Positions 15,856 to 23,169 of a stretch of DNA of 47,586 nt are shown piece by piece (positions within the stretch are counted from its first letter, which is position 1; every line of letters begins with the position of its first letter). The notes under the pieces were generated by a model that did not search any database, had not been told where the DNA came from, and saw nothing but the letters and a program-made list of their open reading frames with translations. The translations under genes were made by a program, and so were the position numbers. The stretch covers positions 1 through 47,586 of the forward strand of contig JANNSD010000041.1 in assembly GCA_031402225.1 (NCBI GenBank). Direction: 5' to 3'. Source of the DNA: JAGGAG01 sp031402225 (lineage in GTDB: Bacteria; Gemmatimonadota; Gemmatimonadetes; Gemmatimonadales; GWC2-71-9).

Positions 15856-16717
15856 CGACGAACGCGCGGATCGCGGCCGCTACCAGATCGGGCCGCTCCT
15901 CGTGTGACAGGTGCCCGGTGCCCTCGATAGAAACGCAGCGGCCGGACGGAAAGCTCGCCGCGAGCCGAGTGACCACCGGGGGTGGAAACCACGGGTCCCT
16001 GGGGCCGGCAAGCAGCAGGGCGGGAACGGGCAGGCGGGCGACCTCGTCGCGTACCGGGGTCACGTCCCACTCCGCCATCATGGTCAGCACCGCGCGGACG
16101 TGGCCGTCGCAGCGCCACAGGCGGTGATACAGCTCGACCTGGTCGTCCGGCAGCGCGGGTGAGTTGGCCCTGAGTAGCCGGGCGGCGGTGCCCCGATCGC
16201 GCGCCAGGCGGGCGATCAGGCCGGCGACGAGGGGTTGGCGGGCGATGCCGGCGGCGAGGGGCCAGAGGAGCATCTCGCGCGGGTTGTCGGGGAGAATGAT
16301 TGCCGGGTTGAGCCCGATGAGGCCGCGGGTCGGAAGCCCGTCGGCGATGAGCCGCACGGCGAGGGCCGCGCCGGCCGAGTGCCCGAGGATGAGGTCGGGC
16401 TGCACGTCGAGCGACTTGATCAGGGCGGACAGGGCGGTGGCCATGCCGGGGAGGGACAGGCCACGGGCGGCGGCGGGGGTGTCGCTGAAGCCGTGCCCCG
16501 GCAGGTCGGGAATGACGAGGGTGAAATCACGGGCCAGCGAGGCGGCCAGCGGCGCAAAGGAATGGGACGCCGCCCCGGTGCCGTGCAGGCAGAGCAGGAC
16601 CGGTCCCGAACCAAGACGCTGCACGTGCCAGCGGAGGTCGGCGACCAGCGGGAAGGTGCTTCGGTCGCGGTATGGCCAGGTAGCGCCATCGACGGCCCAG
16701 TCGGGTCGAGTAGTCAC
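15821..16717 (-). CDS. bchO: Alpha/beta hydrolase BchO, Mg chelatase-associated
   Basis: Alpha/beta-hydrolase fold protein of 298 aa. The family-typical start is present (LRWHVQRLGSGPVLLCLHGT, oxyanion region GTGAASHSF), with PDLPGHGFSD, the nucleophile elbow GHSAGAA, and the final histidine in GTGHLSHEERPD. BchO is genetically linked to Mg chelation, but its reaction is unproven. Start is GTG 16717; no ATG lies upstream in frame. It normally accompanies bchID. Here it is inverted between bchZ and pufB, separating the classical bchCXYZ-puf superoperon, and it converges on bchZ with a 35-bp overlap. Confidence 0.88.
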   Translation of the reverse strand: MTTRPDWAVDGATWPYRDRSTFPLVADLRWHVQRLGSGPVLLCLHGTGAASHSFAPLAASLARDFTLVIPDLPGHGFSDTPAAARGLSLPGMATALSALIKSLDVQPDLILGHSAGAALAVRLIADGLPTRGLIGLNPAIILPDNPREMLLWPLAAGIARQPLVAGLIARLARDRGTAARLLRANSPALPDDQVELYHRLWRCDGHVRAVLTMMAEWDVTPVRDEVARLPVPALLLAGPRDPWFPPPVVTRLAASFPSGRCVSIEGTGHLSHEERPDLVAAAIRAFVATLPPARRPPP

Positions 16718-16796
16718 GCAGGGTTCACGTCACCCCGGCCGGGGCTTGGCCGATACCGGGGGGACACCCGAGGGAGCTGGACGCTCCGCTCAGCCA

Positions 16797-16815
16797 CCGC
16801 GCGGGCCACGCGCGG
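16797..16815. other. Inverted repeat in the bchO/pufB divergent intergenic region
   Basis: CCGCGCG (16797-16803) and CGCGCGG (16809-16815) form a perfect 7-bp stem with loop GGCCA, ending 39 bases before pufB. A weaker GGAGC/GCTCC hairpin lies at 16773-16787. The 137-bp region 16718-16854 must hold the puf promoter, because bchO faces away. No TGT-N12-ACA site and no clear sigma70 hexamers are seen. The repeat could be a leader hairpin or a regulator site. Confidence 0.45.
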
Positions 16816-16854
16816 AGTCGAGACGCCGAACGACGACAAGGGGGTGATATCAGC

Positions 16855-17007
16855 ATGGCGGAGAGCGCTCGTGGTACCTCCGGCTACACGGAGGAGGAAG
16901 CTCGCGAATTCCACAAGGGCTACATGAATGGGTTCATGGTGTTCTTGGTGGTCGCGGTGATCGCGCATTTCCTGGTATGGCAGTGGCGCCCGTGGTTTGC
17001 AGCCTGA
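16855..17007 (+). CDS. pufB: Light-harvesting LH1 beta polypeptide
   Basis: 50-residue antenna protein. The soluble N-terminus is followed by the conserved beta block EFHKGYMNGFMVFLVVAVIA, then HFLVWQWRPWF. The histidine of IAHFLVW ligates B870-type BChl, and a single membrane helix spans residues ~26-43. A purine-rich AAGGGGG lies upstream of the ATG. First gene of pufBALMC; the beta and alpha chains are about 20 bases apart. Only one beta/alpha pair is present in this window, so any outer-antenna polypeptides must be encoded elsewhere. Confidence 0.96.
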   Translation: MAESARGTSGYTEEEAREFHKGYMNGFMVFLVVAVIAHFLVWQWRPWFAA

Positions 17008-17028
17008 TCTGAACCGGAGGAACTTCAA

Positions 17029-17223
17029 ATGCATCGTGTCTGGCTCTATGTGGATCCGCGAAAGGCGATGGTCGGGCAGGCAGTCTTCCTGTTCGGGCTC
17101 GCGGCGTTGATCCATCTCATTCTTCTCAGCACCAACCGGTACAACTGGCTCAACAATCCGGGTGAGGCCCAGTCGGCAGCGGCAGGACAGGTTGCCGACA
17201 TGACTCCGCTGCCACCCCGCTGA
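17029..17223 (+). CDS. pufA: Light-harvesting LH1 alpha polypeptide
   Basis: 64 aa, with the classical alpha N-terminus MHRVWLYVDPRKAMVGQAVF. A membrane helix follows, with the BChl-ligating His in LAALIHLILLSTNRYNWL. The C-terminal tail of ~20 residues is polar and Ala/Pro-rich. The ribosome site GGAGG (17016-17020) lies eight bases before the ATG. The following 121-base gap contains a stable hairpin, consistent with the higher pufBA than pufLM transcript levels known in purple bacteria. Confidence 0.96.
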   Translation: MHRVWLYVDPRKAMVGQAVFLFGLAALIHLILLSTNRYNWLNNPGEAQSAAAGQVADMTPLPPR

Positions 17224-17250
17224 TCCAGGGATCCGGCTCTTGATGGCTCC

Positions 17251-17285
17251 GGGCGTGGGTACTCGGCTGGCCCCGTACCACGCCC
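17251..17285 (+). other. Stem-loop between pufA and pufL (candidate mRNA-stabilising or attenuating hairpin)
   Basis: GGGCGTGGGTAC (17251-17262) pairs with GTACCACGCCC (17275-17285): 11 base pairs with one bulged G and a 12-base loop. There is no T-run, so it is not a simple intrinsic terminator. In Rhodobacter a hairpin at the same place protects pufBA mRNA from 3'-5' decay; the same role is inferred here. Confidence 0.7.
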
Positions 17286-17344
17286 AGCGCTATCACCGCA
17301 ACGCTTAACGGCGGTTCCGTCTCGACTGCCCGGAGGCTTTAACG

Positions 17345-18184
17345 ATGGCGATGCTCAGTTTTGAACGCAAATACCGTGTACGTGGCGGGACGCTGCTGGG
17401 GGGTGACCTGTTCGACTACTGGGTCGGCCCCTTCTATGTCGGATTCTTCGGCGTCACGACCATCTTCTTCACGGTGCTCGGGACGGCGCTGGTCCTGTAC
17501 GGGGCAGCCATCGGCGAAGGGCTCGCCGGGCAGTCCTGGAACCTGTGGCAGATCAGTATCGCGCCGCCCGACCTCAAGTATGGCTTGAGCCTGGCGCCGC
17601 TCAGGGAAGGTGGCCTGTGGCAGGTCATCACGTTCTGTGCGGCTGGGGCCTTCATCTCGTGGATGCTTCGGCAGGTCGAGATTGCACGCAAGCTGGGAAT
17701 GGGTCTCCATGTCCCCTTCGCCTTCAGCGTCGCCATCTCGGCCTACCTCACCCTCGTGGTGGTGCGGCCCGTGCTGCTCGGCGCGTGGGGACACGGATTC
17801 CCCTACGGCATCCTGAGTCACCTCGACTGGGTGTCGAACGTCGGGTATCAGTTCCTGCACTTCCACTACAACCCGGCTCACATGATCGCGATCACCTTCT
17901 TCTTCACCTGCTGCCTCGCGCTGGCGATGCACGGGTCGTTGATCCTGTCGGTGACCAACCCCGCGAAGGGGGAACCGGTCAAGACGAGCGAGCACGAAAA
18001 CAGCTTCTTCCGCGACACGCTCGGGTACTCGATCGGTGCCATCGGCATCCATCGCCTTGGCCTGTGGCTCGCGCTGCTGGCCGTGATCTTCAGCGACATC
18101 TGCATCGTGATCAGCGGCCCGTTCTGGACGCGGGGCTGGCCCGAGTGGTGGAGCTGGTGGCTCAACCTGCCCATCTGGAGCTAG
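17345..18184 (+). CDS. pufL: Photosynthetic reaction centre L subunit
   Basis: 279 aa, five membrane helices, and close in sequence to proteobacterial PufL. Start block MAMLSFERKYRVRGG; special-pair and accessory BChl histidines in ILSHLDWVSNVGYQF and FHYNPAHMIAI; non-haem iron histidines in NPAHM and AIGIHRLG. GGAGG (17332-17336) is eight bases from the ATG. It binds the primary donor, bacteriopheophytin and QA/QB partner sites together with PufM, in the cytoplasmic membrane. PufM follows 15 bases downstream. Confidence 0.98.
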   Translation: MAMLSFERKYRVRGGTLLGGDLFDYWVGPFYVGFFGVTTIFFTVLGTALVLYGAAIGEGLAGQSWNLWQISIAPPDLKYGLSLAPLREGGLWQVITFCAAGAFISWMLRQVEIARKLGMGLHVPFAFSVAISAYLTLVVVRPVLLGAWGHGFPYGILSHLDWVSNVGYQFLHFHYNPAHMIAITFFFTCCLALAMHGSLILSVTNPAKGEPVKTSEHENSFFRDTLGYSIGAIGIHRLGLWLALLAVIFSDICIVISGPFWTRGWPEWWSWWLNLPIWS

Positions 18185-18199
18185 GAAAGAGGAATCGCC

Positions 18200-19357
18200 A
18201 TGCGTGAATACCAGAACCTCTTCACCCGCGTCCAGGTTCGCACGACCCACGAGGACTGGGGCGTGCCGATCCCTGACGACACCTGGCGCCGGGGCACCGG
18301 GATCGACACGAAGTCGACGCTGAGCTATCTGCTGGGCAAGATCGGCGACTACCAGATCGGCCCGCTGCACCTCGGCTGGACCGGCGTCGCCTCGCTCTTT
18401 TTCGGCGTCCTGGCCATCAATATCATGGGCCTGAACTTCCTGGCGGACGTGCACTGGAACCCGATCCAGTTCATTCGCCAGCTGCCGTGGCTGTCGCTCG
18501 ATCCACCGTCGCCGGCCTACGGGCTCAAGCTCGCGCCGCTGCGCCAGGGCGGGTGGTGGCAGATCGCCGGCTTGTTCCTCACGGTGTCCATCCTCCTCTG
18601 GTGGGTGCGGATCTACCGGCGTACCCGGAGCATGAAGCTGGGCAACCACCTGCCGTGGGCGTTCGCCTCCGCCATCTGGCTCTTCCTGGTACTCGGCTTC
18701 ATCCGCCCGGTGCTGATGGGCTCGTTCGGCGAGGCGGTGCCCTTCGGCCTCTTCTCGCACCTCGACTGGACGGCGTCCTTCAGCATCCGGTACGGGAACC
18801 TGTTCTACAATCCGTTCCACATGCTGTCGATCGCGTTCCTGTACGGGTCGGCGCTGCTCTTCGCCATGCACGGCGGGACGATCCTGGCGACCACCCGCAT
18901 GGGTGCCGAGCGCGAGATCGAGCAGATTACCGACCGCGGCACCGGCGCCGAGCGGGGCGCGCTGTTCTGGCGGTGGACGATGGGCTTCAACGCGACGATG
19001 GAGTCGATTCACCGGTGGGCCTGGTGGTTCGCGGTGCTGACGACGCTGACCGGCGGCATCGGCATTCTGCTCACCGGCACGGCGGTGGACAATTGGTATC
19101 TCTGGGGCCAGAAGCACGGCCTGGTGCCGCAGTATCCCGATGTGTGGGCTGGTGCGGACCAGGGCACGCCGGAGGAACAGGCCGGCAAGCTGCAGATGGC
19201 ACCGCCCGACACCTTTCCGGGGCTTCCCGGCAAGACGTCGGCTGATATCCGCTCAACCGATGGCACGGTCAAGGTGCCGATCGGCTCCCGGCGCGCGCTC
19301 ACGAACAACCTGCCGTCCGCGCACAAGCCGTACAGTCCACCGGAGACCAAGCCATGA
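18200..19357 (+). CDS. pufM: Photosynthetic reaction centre M subunit with long C-terminal extension
   Basis: Core residues ~1-311 match PufM: MREYQNLFTRVQVR start, SHLDWTASFSIRYGNLFYNP with BChl ligands, NPFHMLSIAF, and WTMGFNATMESIHRWAWWF with iron-ligand His and QA-site residues. Rhodobacter M ends shortly after NWYxWGQxHG; here about 70 further residues follow (from YPDVWAGADQGTPEE to HKPYSPPETKP), giving 385 aa. The tail is hydrophilic, rich in Pro, Gly and Thr, and should lie on the periplasmic side, where it could contact PufC. The stop overlaps the pufC start (ATGA). Confidence 0.97.
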   Translation: MREYQNLFTRVQVRTTHEDWGVPIPDDTWRRGTGIDTKSTLSYLLGKIGDYQIGPLHLGWTGVASLFFGVLAINIMGLNFLADVHWNPIQFIRQLPWLSLDPPSPAYGLKLAPLRQGGWWQIAGLFLTVSILLWWVRIYRRTRSMKLGNHLPWAFASAIWLFLVLGFIRPVLMGSFGEAVPFGLFSHLDWTASFSIRYGNLFYNPFHMLSIAFLYGSALLFAMHGGTILATTRMGAEREIEQITDRGTGAERGALFWRWTMGFNATMESIHRWAWWFAVLTTLTGGIGILLTGTAVDNWYLWGQKHGLVPQYPDVWAGADQGTPEEQAGKLQMAPPDTFPGLPGKTSADIRSTDGTVKVPIGSRRALTNNLPSAHKPYSPPETKP

Positions 19358-20586
19358 CCACGAGCCGCACCATTCGCTCCGGCCTGGTGCTGGCCGGGCT
19401 CGCGGCCCTCAGCGCCTGCGAGCGGCCGCCGGTGACCGACACGCAACTCGGATTTCGCGGGGTCGGACTGGACCAGGTACACAATCCGCGCACCGACATG
19501 CTGCTGGCGGCGGCGAACACGGTCCCGGTCGCCCCGCCCGCGGCCGACACCGGCCAACCCGGAACGTGGCAGAACGTACAGGTGCTGACCGACATCAGCA
19601 CCGGTGAGTTCACCCGCACGATGAACGTGATCAGTGAGTGGATCGTCCCGAACAACTGGGTCGACCCCAAGAACATCAACCGCGCCAACAAGTGCGCCTA
19701 TTGCCACAACCTCGCCAACATGGCGTCGGACGAGGTATACACCAAGGTGGTGGCGCGCCGCATGCTGCAGATGAACCGGCACATCAACAGCCAGTACACC
19801 GGCCACGTGCAGCAGACGGGTGTCACCTGCTACACCTGCCATCGGGGCAACCCGGTGCCGGCGAATATCTGGTACTTCACCGACCGGTACCAGCCACTGC
19901 GGGCGTATCTGGATCGCGACGATTTCCGGGTGCAGTCGGCGACGGTGCTCCCCACCAATGCCAACCGCTCGTCGATCAAGCAGACCGAGTATGCCTACGC
20001 GCTCATGCAGAACATGTCGACCTCGCTGGGCGTGAACTGCGGCTATTGCCACAACTCGCGGCAGTGGAGCGACTGGGACCAGTCGAGCCCCAAGCGCATC
20101 GTGGCGCTGCGAGGCATCCGCATGACACGCGACCTGAACACCAATTACCTGGTCCCGCTGCAGTCCACGTGGCCAGCGAACCGACTCGGCCCACACGGTG
20201 ATGGGGCCAAGCTGCAGTGCGCCACCTGCCACAACGGCGTCTACAAGCCGCTTTACGGTGCCGCCATGGCCAAGGACTATCCGGCGCTGTACCCGAATGG
20301 GGGCAGGGCTGGAGTGGACGTGACGGTGTTCGACGAGAACGTGAAGCTGAAGGAGGGCGGGGTCACGGTCGATGAGCAGGTGGAAGTCATCGACGTACAG
20401 GTGGTGCCCGGCATGCCCGGGGCGGCGGCGCCAGCCAAGGCTGGGCGGGATGGCGGTGCGATGGGGGCCGGCGGAAAGGCCGGTGAGCAAGCAGCCCCGG
20501 AACCCTCCTTGGCGCCCGCTGAGGACCAGAGGGCAGGGGCGATGGGAGGTCGGGGGAGGCCTGGCAAGAAGCGAGTGCAGCCGTAG
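19354..20586 (+). CDS. pufC: Reaction centre tetrahaem cytochrome c subunit
   Basis: 410 aa lipoprotein-type periplasmic electron donor to the special pair. The N-terminal signal ends in lipobox LSAC with Cys22 as the likely lipidated residue. Four CxxCH haem sites are present: Cys114 (CAYCH), Cys159 (CYTCH), Cys229 (CGYCH) and Cys289 (CATCH), so all four haems are retained. The last ~75 residues (after VTVFDENVKLKEGGVTVDEQ) form a Gly/Ala/Pro-rich low-complexity tail ending in basic residues, longer than in purple bacteria. Last gene of the puf operon; a strong terminator follows. Confidence 0.96.
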   Translation: MTTSRTIRSGLVLAGLAALSACERPPVTDTQLGFRGVGLDQVHNPRTDMLLAAANTVPVAPPAADTGQPGTWQNVQVLTDISTGEFTRTMNVISEWIVPNNWVDPKNINRANKCAYCHNLANMASDEVYTKVVARRMLQMNRHINSQYTGHVQQTGVTCYTCHRGNPVPANIWYFTDRYQPLRAYLDRDDFRVQSATVLPTNANRSSIKQTEYAYALMQNMSTSLGVNCGYCHNSRQWSDWDQSSPKRIVALRGIRMTRDLNTNYLVPLQSTWPANRLGPHGDGAKLQCATCHNGVYKPLYGAAMAKDYPALYPNGGRAGVDVTVFDENVKLKEGGVTVDEQVEVIDVQVVPGMPGAAAPAKAGRDGGAMGAGGKAGEQAAPEPSLAPAEDQRAGAMGGRGRPGKKRVQP

Positions 20587-20615
20587 CGCTAGCGCGGCCG
20601 TACTGGGTAAAGCAG

Positions 20616-20654
20616 AGCAGCCCCGCCAGCGCATGTCTGGCGGGGCTGCTTCGT
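20616..20654. terminator. Strong intrinsic terminator after pufC, between convergent operons
   Basis: GCAGCCCCGCCAG (20617-20629) and CTGGCGGGGCTGC (20637-20649) form a perfect 13-bp stem with loop CGCATGT, extendable by one A:T pair and followed by TTCGTT. It lies between the 3' ends of pufC (+) and the minus-strand operon, so it can serve both directions. Confidence 0.88.
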
Positions 20655-20673
20655 TCGACACCCTCGACGCTCC

Positions 20674-21261
20674 CTACGGCGCGCTGGTGCCCAGAAGGCG
20701 CTGCTTGAGCAGGGCGAATTCCTCCTCTGAGAGCAGCCCCTGGCGATGCAGGTCCGCGGCGTCCTTGAGCTGCGCCATCATCCGGGTGTTGTCGGCGGGT
20801 GCGACCATGGTCGGCGCCGGGATGGCCGGGGCGCCCGTGTCGAGCCGGCCGGGCTGGGCCTCCCGTCGAGAGGGAATGAACAGCGCGCTGTGCCCCGTAC
20901 GCGCCTCCAGCAGGTCCATGAGTGGCCTGCCCAGGAGCGGCGCCACGGCGATGAGCGGGTGGCGTGCCGCGCCCGTCGTCAGTCGCAGCGTCCACCCGTG
21001 GGCGCCCTCCTCGATTTCCAGGGCGGTGACCGCGCTGTACGCCTCCGCGCGCGCCGTGCCGCGCCATCCCAGCCCGATGCGGAGCAGGCGGCGATCGGTG
21101 GCCACCCAGAGGGCCCGCTTGCTGTCGGTTCGTCCGCGGGCAAACACCACCATCTGCTCACCGGGCTCGAGTGCACGTTGCACGCGCGCCAGCTCAGTGT
21201 CGCCGAGCGGAGCATCTTTTTCGGCCCAGAAGGAGGGCTTCCGGGAATAGTCGATCGGCAT
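20674..21261 (-). CDS. Unrecognised protein with PH-like N-domain and C-terminal SHOCT-like motif (orf195)
   Basis: 195 aa, starting MPIDYSRKPSFWAEKDAPLG at ATG 21261, 19 bases after the acsF stop, so it is the last gene of the bchF-to-acsF operon. Residues ~15-110 look like a small beta-rich, bacterial PH-like fold (ALEPGEQMVVFARGRTDSKR, then ALWVATDRRLLRIGLGWRG), a pattern also seen in PuhB. A Pro/Ala-rich linker follows. The end, MAQLKDAADLHRQGLLSEEE, then FALLKQRLLG, is a SHOCT-type short helical motif. No signal peptide or membrane helix. I do not recognise it as a known PGC gene. A role in membrane-complex assembly is inferred from position and the PH-like domain only. Confidence 0.75.
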   Translation of the reverse strand: MPIDYSRKPSFWAEKDAPLGDTELARVQRALEPGEQMVVFARGRTDSKRALWVATDRRLLRIGLGWRGTARAEAYSAVTALEIEEGAHGWTLRLTTGAARHPLIAVAPLLGRPLMDLLEARTGHSALFIPSRREAQPGRLDTGAPAIPAPTMVAPADNTRMMAQLKDAADLHRQGLLSEEEFALLKQRLLGTSAP

Positions 21262-21280
21262 GATGGGCGAGTGGGGAGGG

Positions 21281-22342
21281 CTAGTACGCCGGTTCCAGCC
21301 GGGGGTTTGCCGGCAGGGGATGCGTTGTGACCGGCAGGAAATAGAGCTGCAGGAACGCCACCGCATTGGCGGCCTTGAGGCGTGCCGCCGCCAGGCTCGA
21401 CCCGCCGCTCAACTTGAGCGCCTCCAGCTTCACCGTGTTGCGGTACAGGCGATCCAGGAGTGCCCAGAACTTCGGGTTCTCCAGGTCGAGGGCCAGCGGA
21501 AAGACCTGTTTCGAGATGTCACTGGTGATGGCCAGGACGCGCCGGTCGTACCAGTCCACGTCGATGCCAAGGCACTCGAAGAAGGGGCGCCGGAGGTGGT
21601 CCCGCACATACATGGTGGCGAACACGGCGAGCAGGAAGAACCGGATCCAGTACCGGTTGGCTCCCTCCAGCAGTTCGGGGTTGGCGCGCATGAGGAGCGC
21701 GAACGCCTCCCCGTGGCGGAACTCGTCGTTGCACCAGTTTTCGAACCACTTGAAAATCGGGTGGATCCGGGTGTCCGGATGCTTCTCCAGCTCCCGGTAA
21801 ATGGTGATGTAGCGCGCGTAGCCGATCTTCTCGGAGAGATAGGTGGCGTAGTAGATGTACTTGGGCTTGAAGTAGGTGTACTTCTTGGCCCGGGTCAGGA
21901 AGGAGAGGTCGACCGCCACCTCCATGTCGTGCATCGTGTGGTTGATGAACCCGGCGTGGCGCCCCTCGTCCCGGCTCATGAACCCGAACAGTTCGCGCAC
22001 GTCGGGATTGGTGACCCGCCGGCGGATCTCGGCGTACAGAACGCAGCCGGAGAACTCCGCGGTGACCGAGCTGGTGAGGAAGTCGACAAACGACTTGCGC
22101 ACGGCCGGGTCCCAGTTCGCGAAGGGCACATCGCCGAACTCCGGCGTGCGCTTGAAGTGGTTCTTGTTCGGGTCGCGCCGGAACTCGGCGACGAGCTTGT
22201 CCCACTCGCCCCGCATGGCGTCGACGTTGAGGCGGTCCATTTCCGCGAAGTCGGTGGTGTAGAAGCGGGGCGTCAGCACCGTCTCCGTGACCGCATCCTT
22301 GGTGGTCTCGTTGACCGGAGCCCCGGTCTGCATGGGGTACAT
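21281..22342 (-). CDS. acsF: Aerobic Mg-protoporphyrin IX monomethyl ester cyclase
   Basis: Oxygen-dependent di-iron cyclase that forms the fifth (E) ring of BChl. ATG 22342 (MYPMQTGAPVNETTKDAVTE) is chosen because GAGGG sits six bases upstream; the frame continues further but not as AcsF. 353 aa. Di-iron carboxylate and histidine motifs: TAEFSGCVLYAE, SRDEGRHAGF and CNDEFRHGEAF. No anaerobic BchE cyclase occurs in the window, consistent with an aerobic or microaerobic lifestyle. It lies two bases after the hyp gene, in the puhABC-hyp-acsF order known from proteobacteria. Confidence 0.97.
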   Translation of the reverse strand: MYPMQTGAPVNETTKDAVTETVLTPRFYTTDFAEMDRLNVDAMRGEWDKLVAEFRRDPNKNHFKRTPEFGDVPFANWDPAVRKSFVDFLTSSVTAEFSGCVLYAEIRRRVTNPDVRELFGFMSRDEGRHAGFINHTMHDMEVAVDLSFLTRAKKYTYFKPKYIYYATYLSEKIGYARYITIYRELEKHPDTRIHPIFKWFENWCNDEFRHGEAFALLMRANPELLEGANRYWIRFFLLAVFATMYVRDHLRRPFFECLGIDVDWYDRRVLAITSDISKQVFPLALDLENPKFWALLDRLYRNTVKLEALKLSGGSSLAAARLKAANAVAFLQLYFLPVTTHPLPANPRLEPAY

Positions 22343-22344
22343 GG

Positions 22345-22668
22345 CTATCCCTCGAACCCGACGTCGTACAGGTCGGTGATGTGTGACGTGCCGACGACCC
22401 TGGTCATGAGCCGGCGCAGCCATGACGCCTGCCGCACCGTCGCGTGCGTGGTCACGGTGCGCTTCTCGCCGAAGGGAATGCGGTCAGGCGCATCGTGCAC
22501 CAGGACCGCGTCTCCCTCGCGTACGTGTACCCCGTCCAGCGACGCATGGGCATGGAAGTGGTCGTGGGTGGCCTCGAGGTCGAGCGTGCAGGGGACGCGA
22601 ATCGAGCGCCGCCACGCGAACCACACAAGCCCGGCGGCAGCCAGCATCAGGAAGAGGAGAGGTATCAT
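22345..22668 (-). CDS. Conserved small membrane-anchored protein of the puhC-hyp-acsF locus
   Basis: 107 aa. One N-terminal membrane helix (IPLLFLMLAAAGLVWFAW) is followed by a soluble beta-rich domain with a His-rich segment (EATHDHFHAHASLDG) and GDAVLVHDAPDRIPFGEKRT. Its place between puhC and acsF matches the conserved 'hyp' gene of proteobacterial PGCs. It ends two bases before acsF, suggesting coupled expression. An accessory or assembly partner of the AcsF cyclase, or a metal-handling role, is possible; neither is shown. The ATG lacks a clear Shine-Dalgarno. Confidence 0.8.
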   Translation of the reverse strand: MIPLLFLMLAAAGLVWFAWRRSIRVPCTLDLEATHDHFHAHASLDGVHVREGDAVLVHDAPDRIPFGEKRTVTTHATVRQASWLRRLMTRVVGTSHITDLYDVGFEG

Positions 22669-22707
22669 GAGCGCAAGGTCACGCTGGCCGGCAGGGCCCG
22701 CAAGGGG

Positions 22708-23169
22708 CTACCTCAGCAGGCGCTGGAACGCCGCCAGGTTGGTGGAACCAAAGGCATTGAGTTCGATGTGGTACCCGGTGGAGGGATCGTCGAGTGTGAG
22801 GCGGCCGTTCCGCCAGGCCACCAGTTGGTAGGGCGCGCTCGACAGGGTCAGGCCGACCCGCTCGCGCTCGTACTGGAGGGCGCGAAGGCTGCCGCGTACG
22901 AACCCGCCCTCCCCCCGGCCATACGTCGTCACCGTCTGACCGGTGGTGGCATCGAGGATGGTGATGGGATCCTCGAGCCCGCTGGTCTGGAAGACGATGG
23001 CCCGCGAGACACTGCCGGCGCCGGGCGCCGGCAGCTCGGTTCGGCCCAGGCCGGCCATGCGCGCGACGGCTGCGAGCACGATGGTGGCGGCGATCAGGGT
23101 GGCCGCTCCGATCAGCGCGCCTCTTGGCACGCCGATGCGCGGCGCGTCGTCCAACGCGGTGGCGCTCAT
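22708..23169 (-). CDS. puhC: Photosynthetic complex assembly protein PuhC
   Basis: 153 aa, single N-terminal membrane helix (ALIGAATLIAATIVLAAVAR) and a periplasmic domain. PuhC signatures are RAIVFQTSGLEDPITILDAT, GRGEGGFVRGSLRALQYER and a C-terminal GYHIELNAFGSTNLAAFQRL. It is required for efficient RC-LH1 assembly in Rhodobacter. The start overlaps the puhB stop by four bases. A 39-bp gap follows to the hyp gene. Confidence 0.92.
   Translation of the reverse strand: MSATALDDAPRIGVPRGALIGAATLIAATIVLAAVARMAGLGRTELPAPGAGSVSRAIVFQTSGLEDPITILDATTGQTVTTYGRGEGGFVRGSLRALQYERERVGLTLSSAPYQLVAWRNGRLTLDDPSTGYHIELNAFGSTNLAAFQRLLR

Noticed and set aside
16718..16854. PufQ- or PufX-like small gene near puf
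   Set aside because: No ORF with a suitable start or hydrophobic profile fits in the leader, and none follows pufM or pufC.
17339..19117. Long minus-strand open frame opposite pufL-pufM
   Set aside because: Antisense shadow of two certain reaction-centre genes; charged low-complexity translation and no start context.
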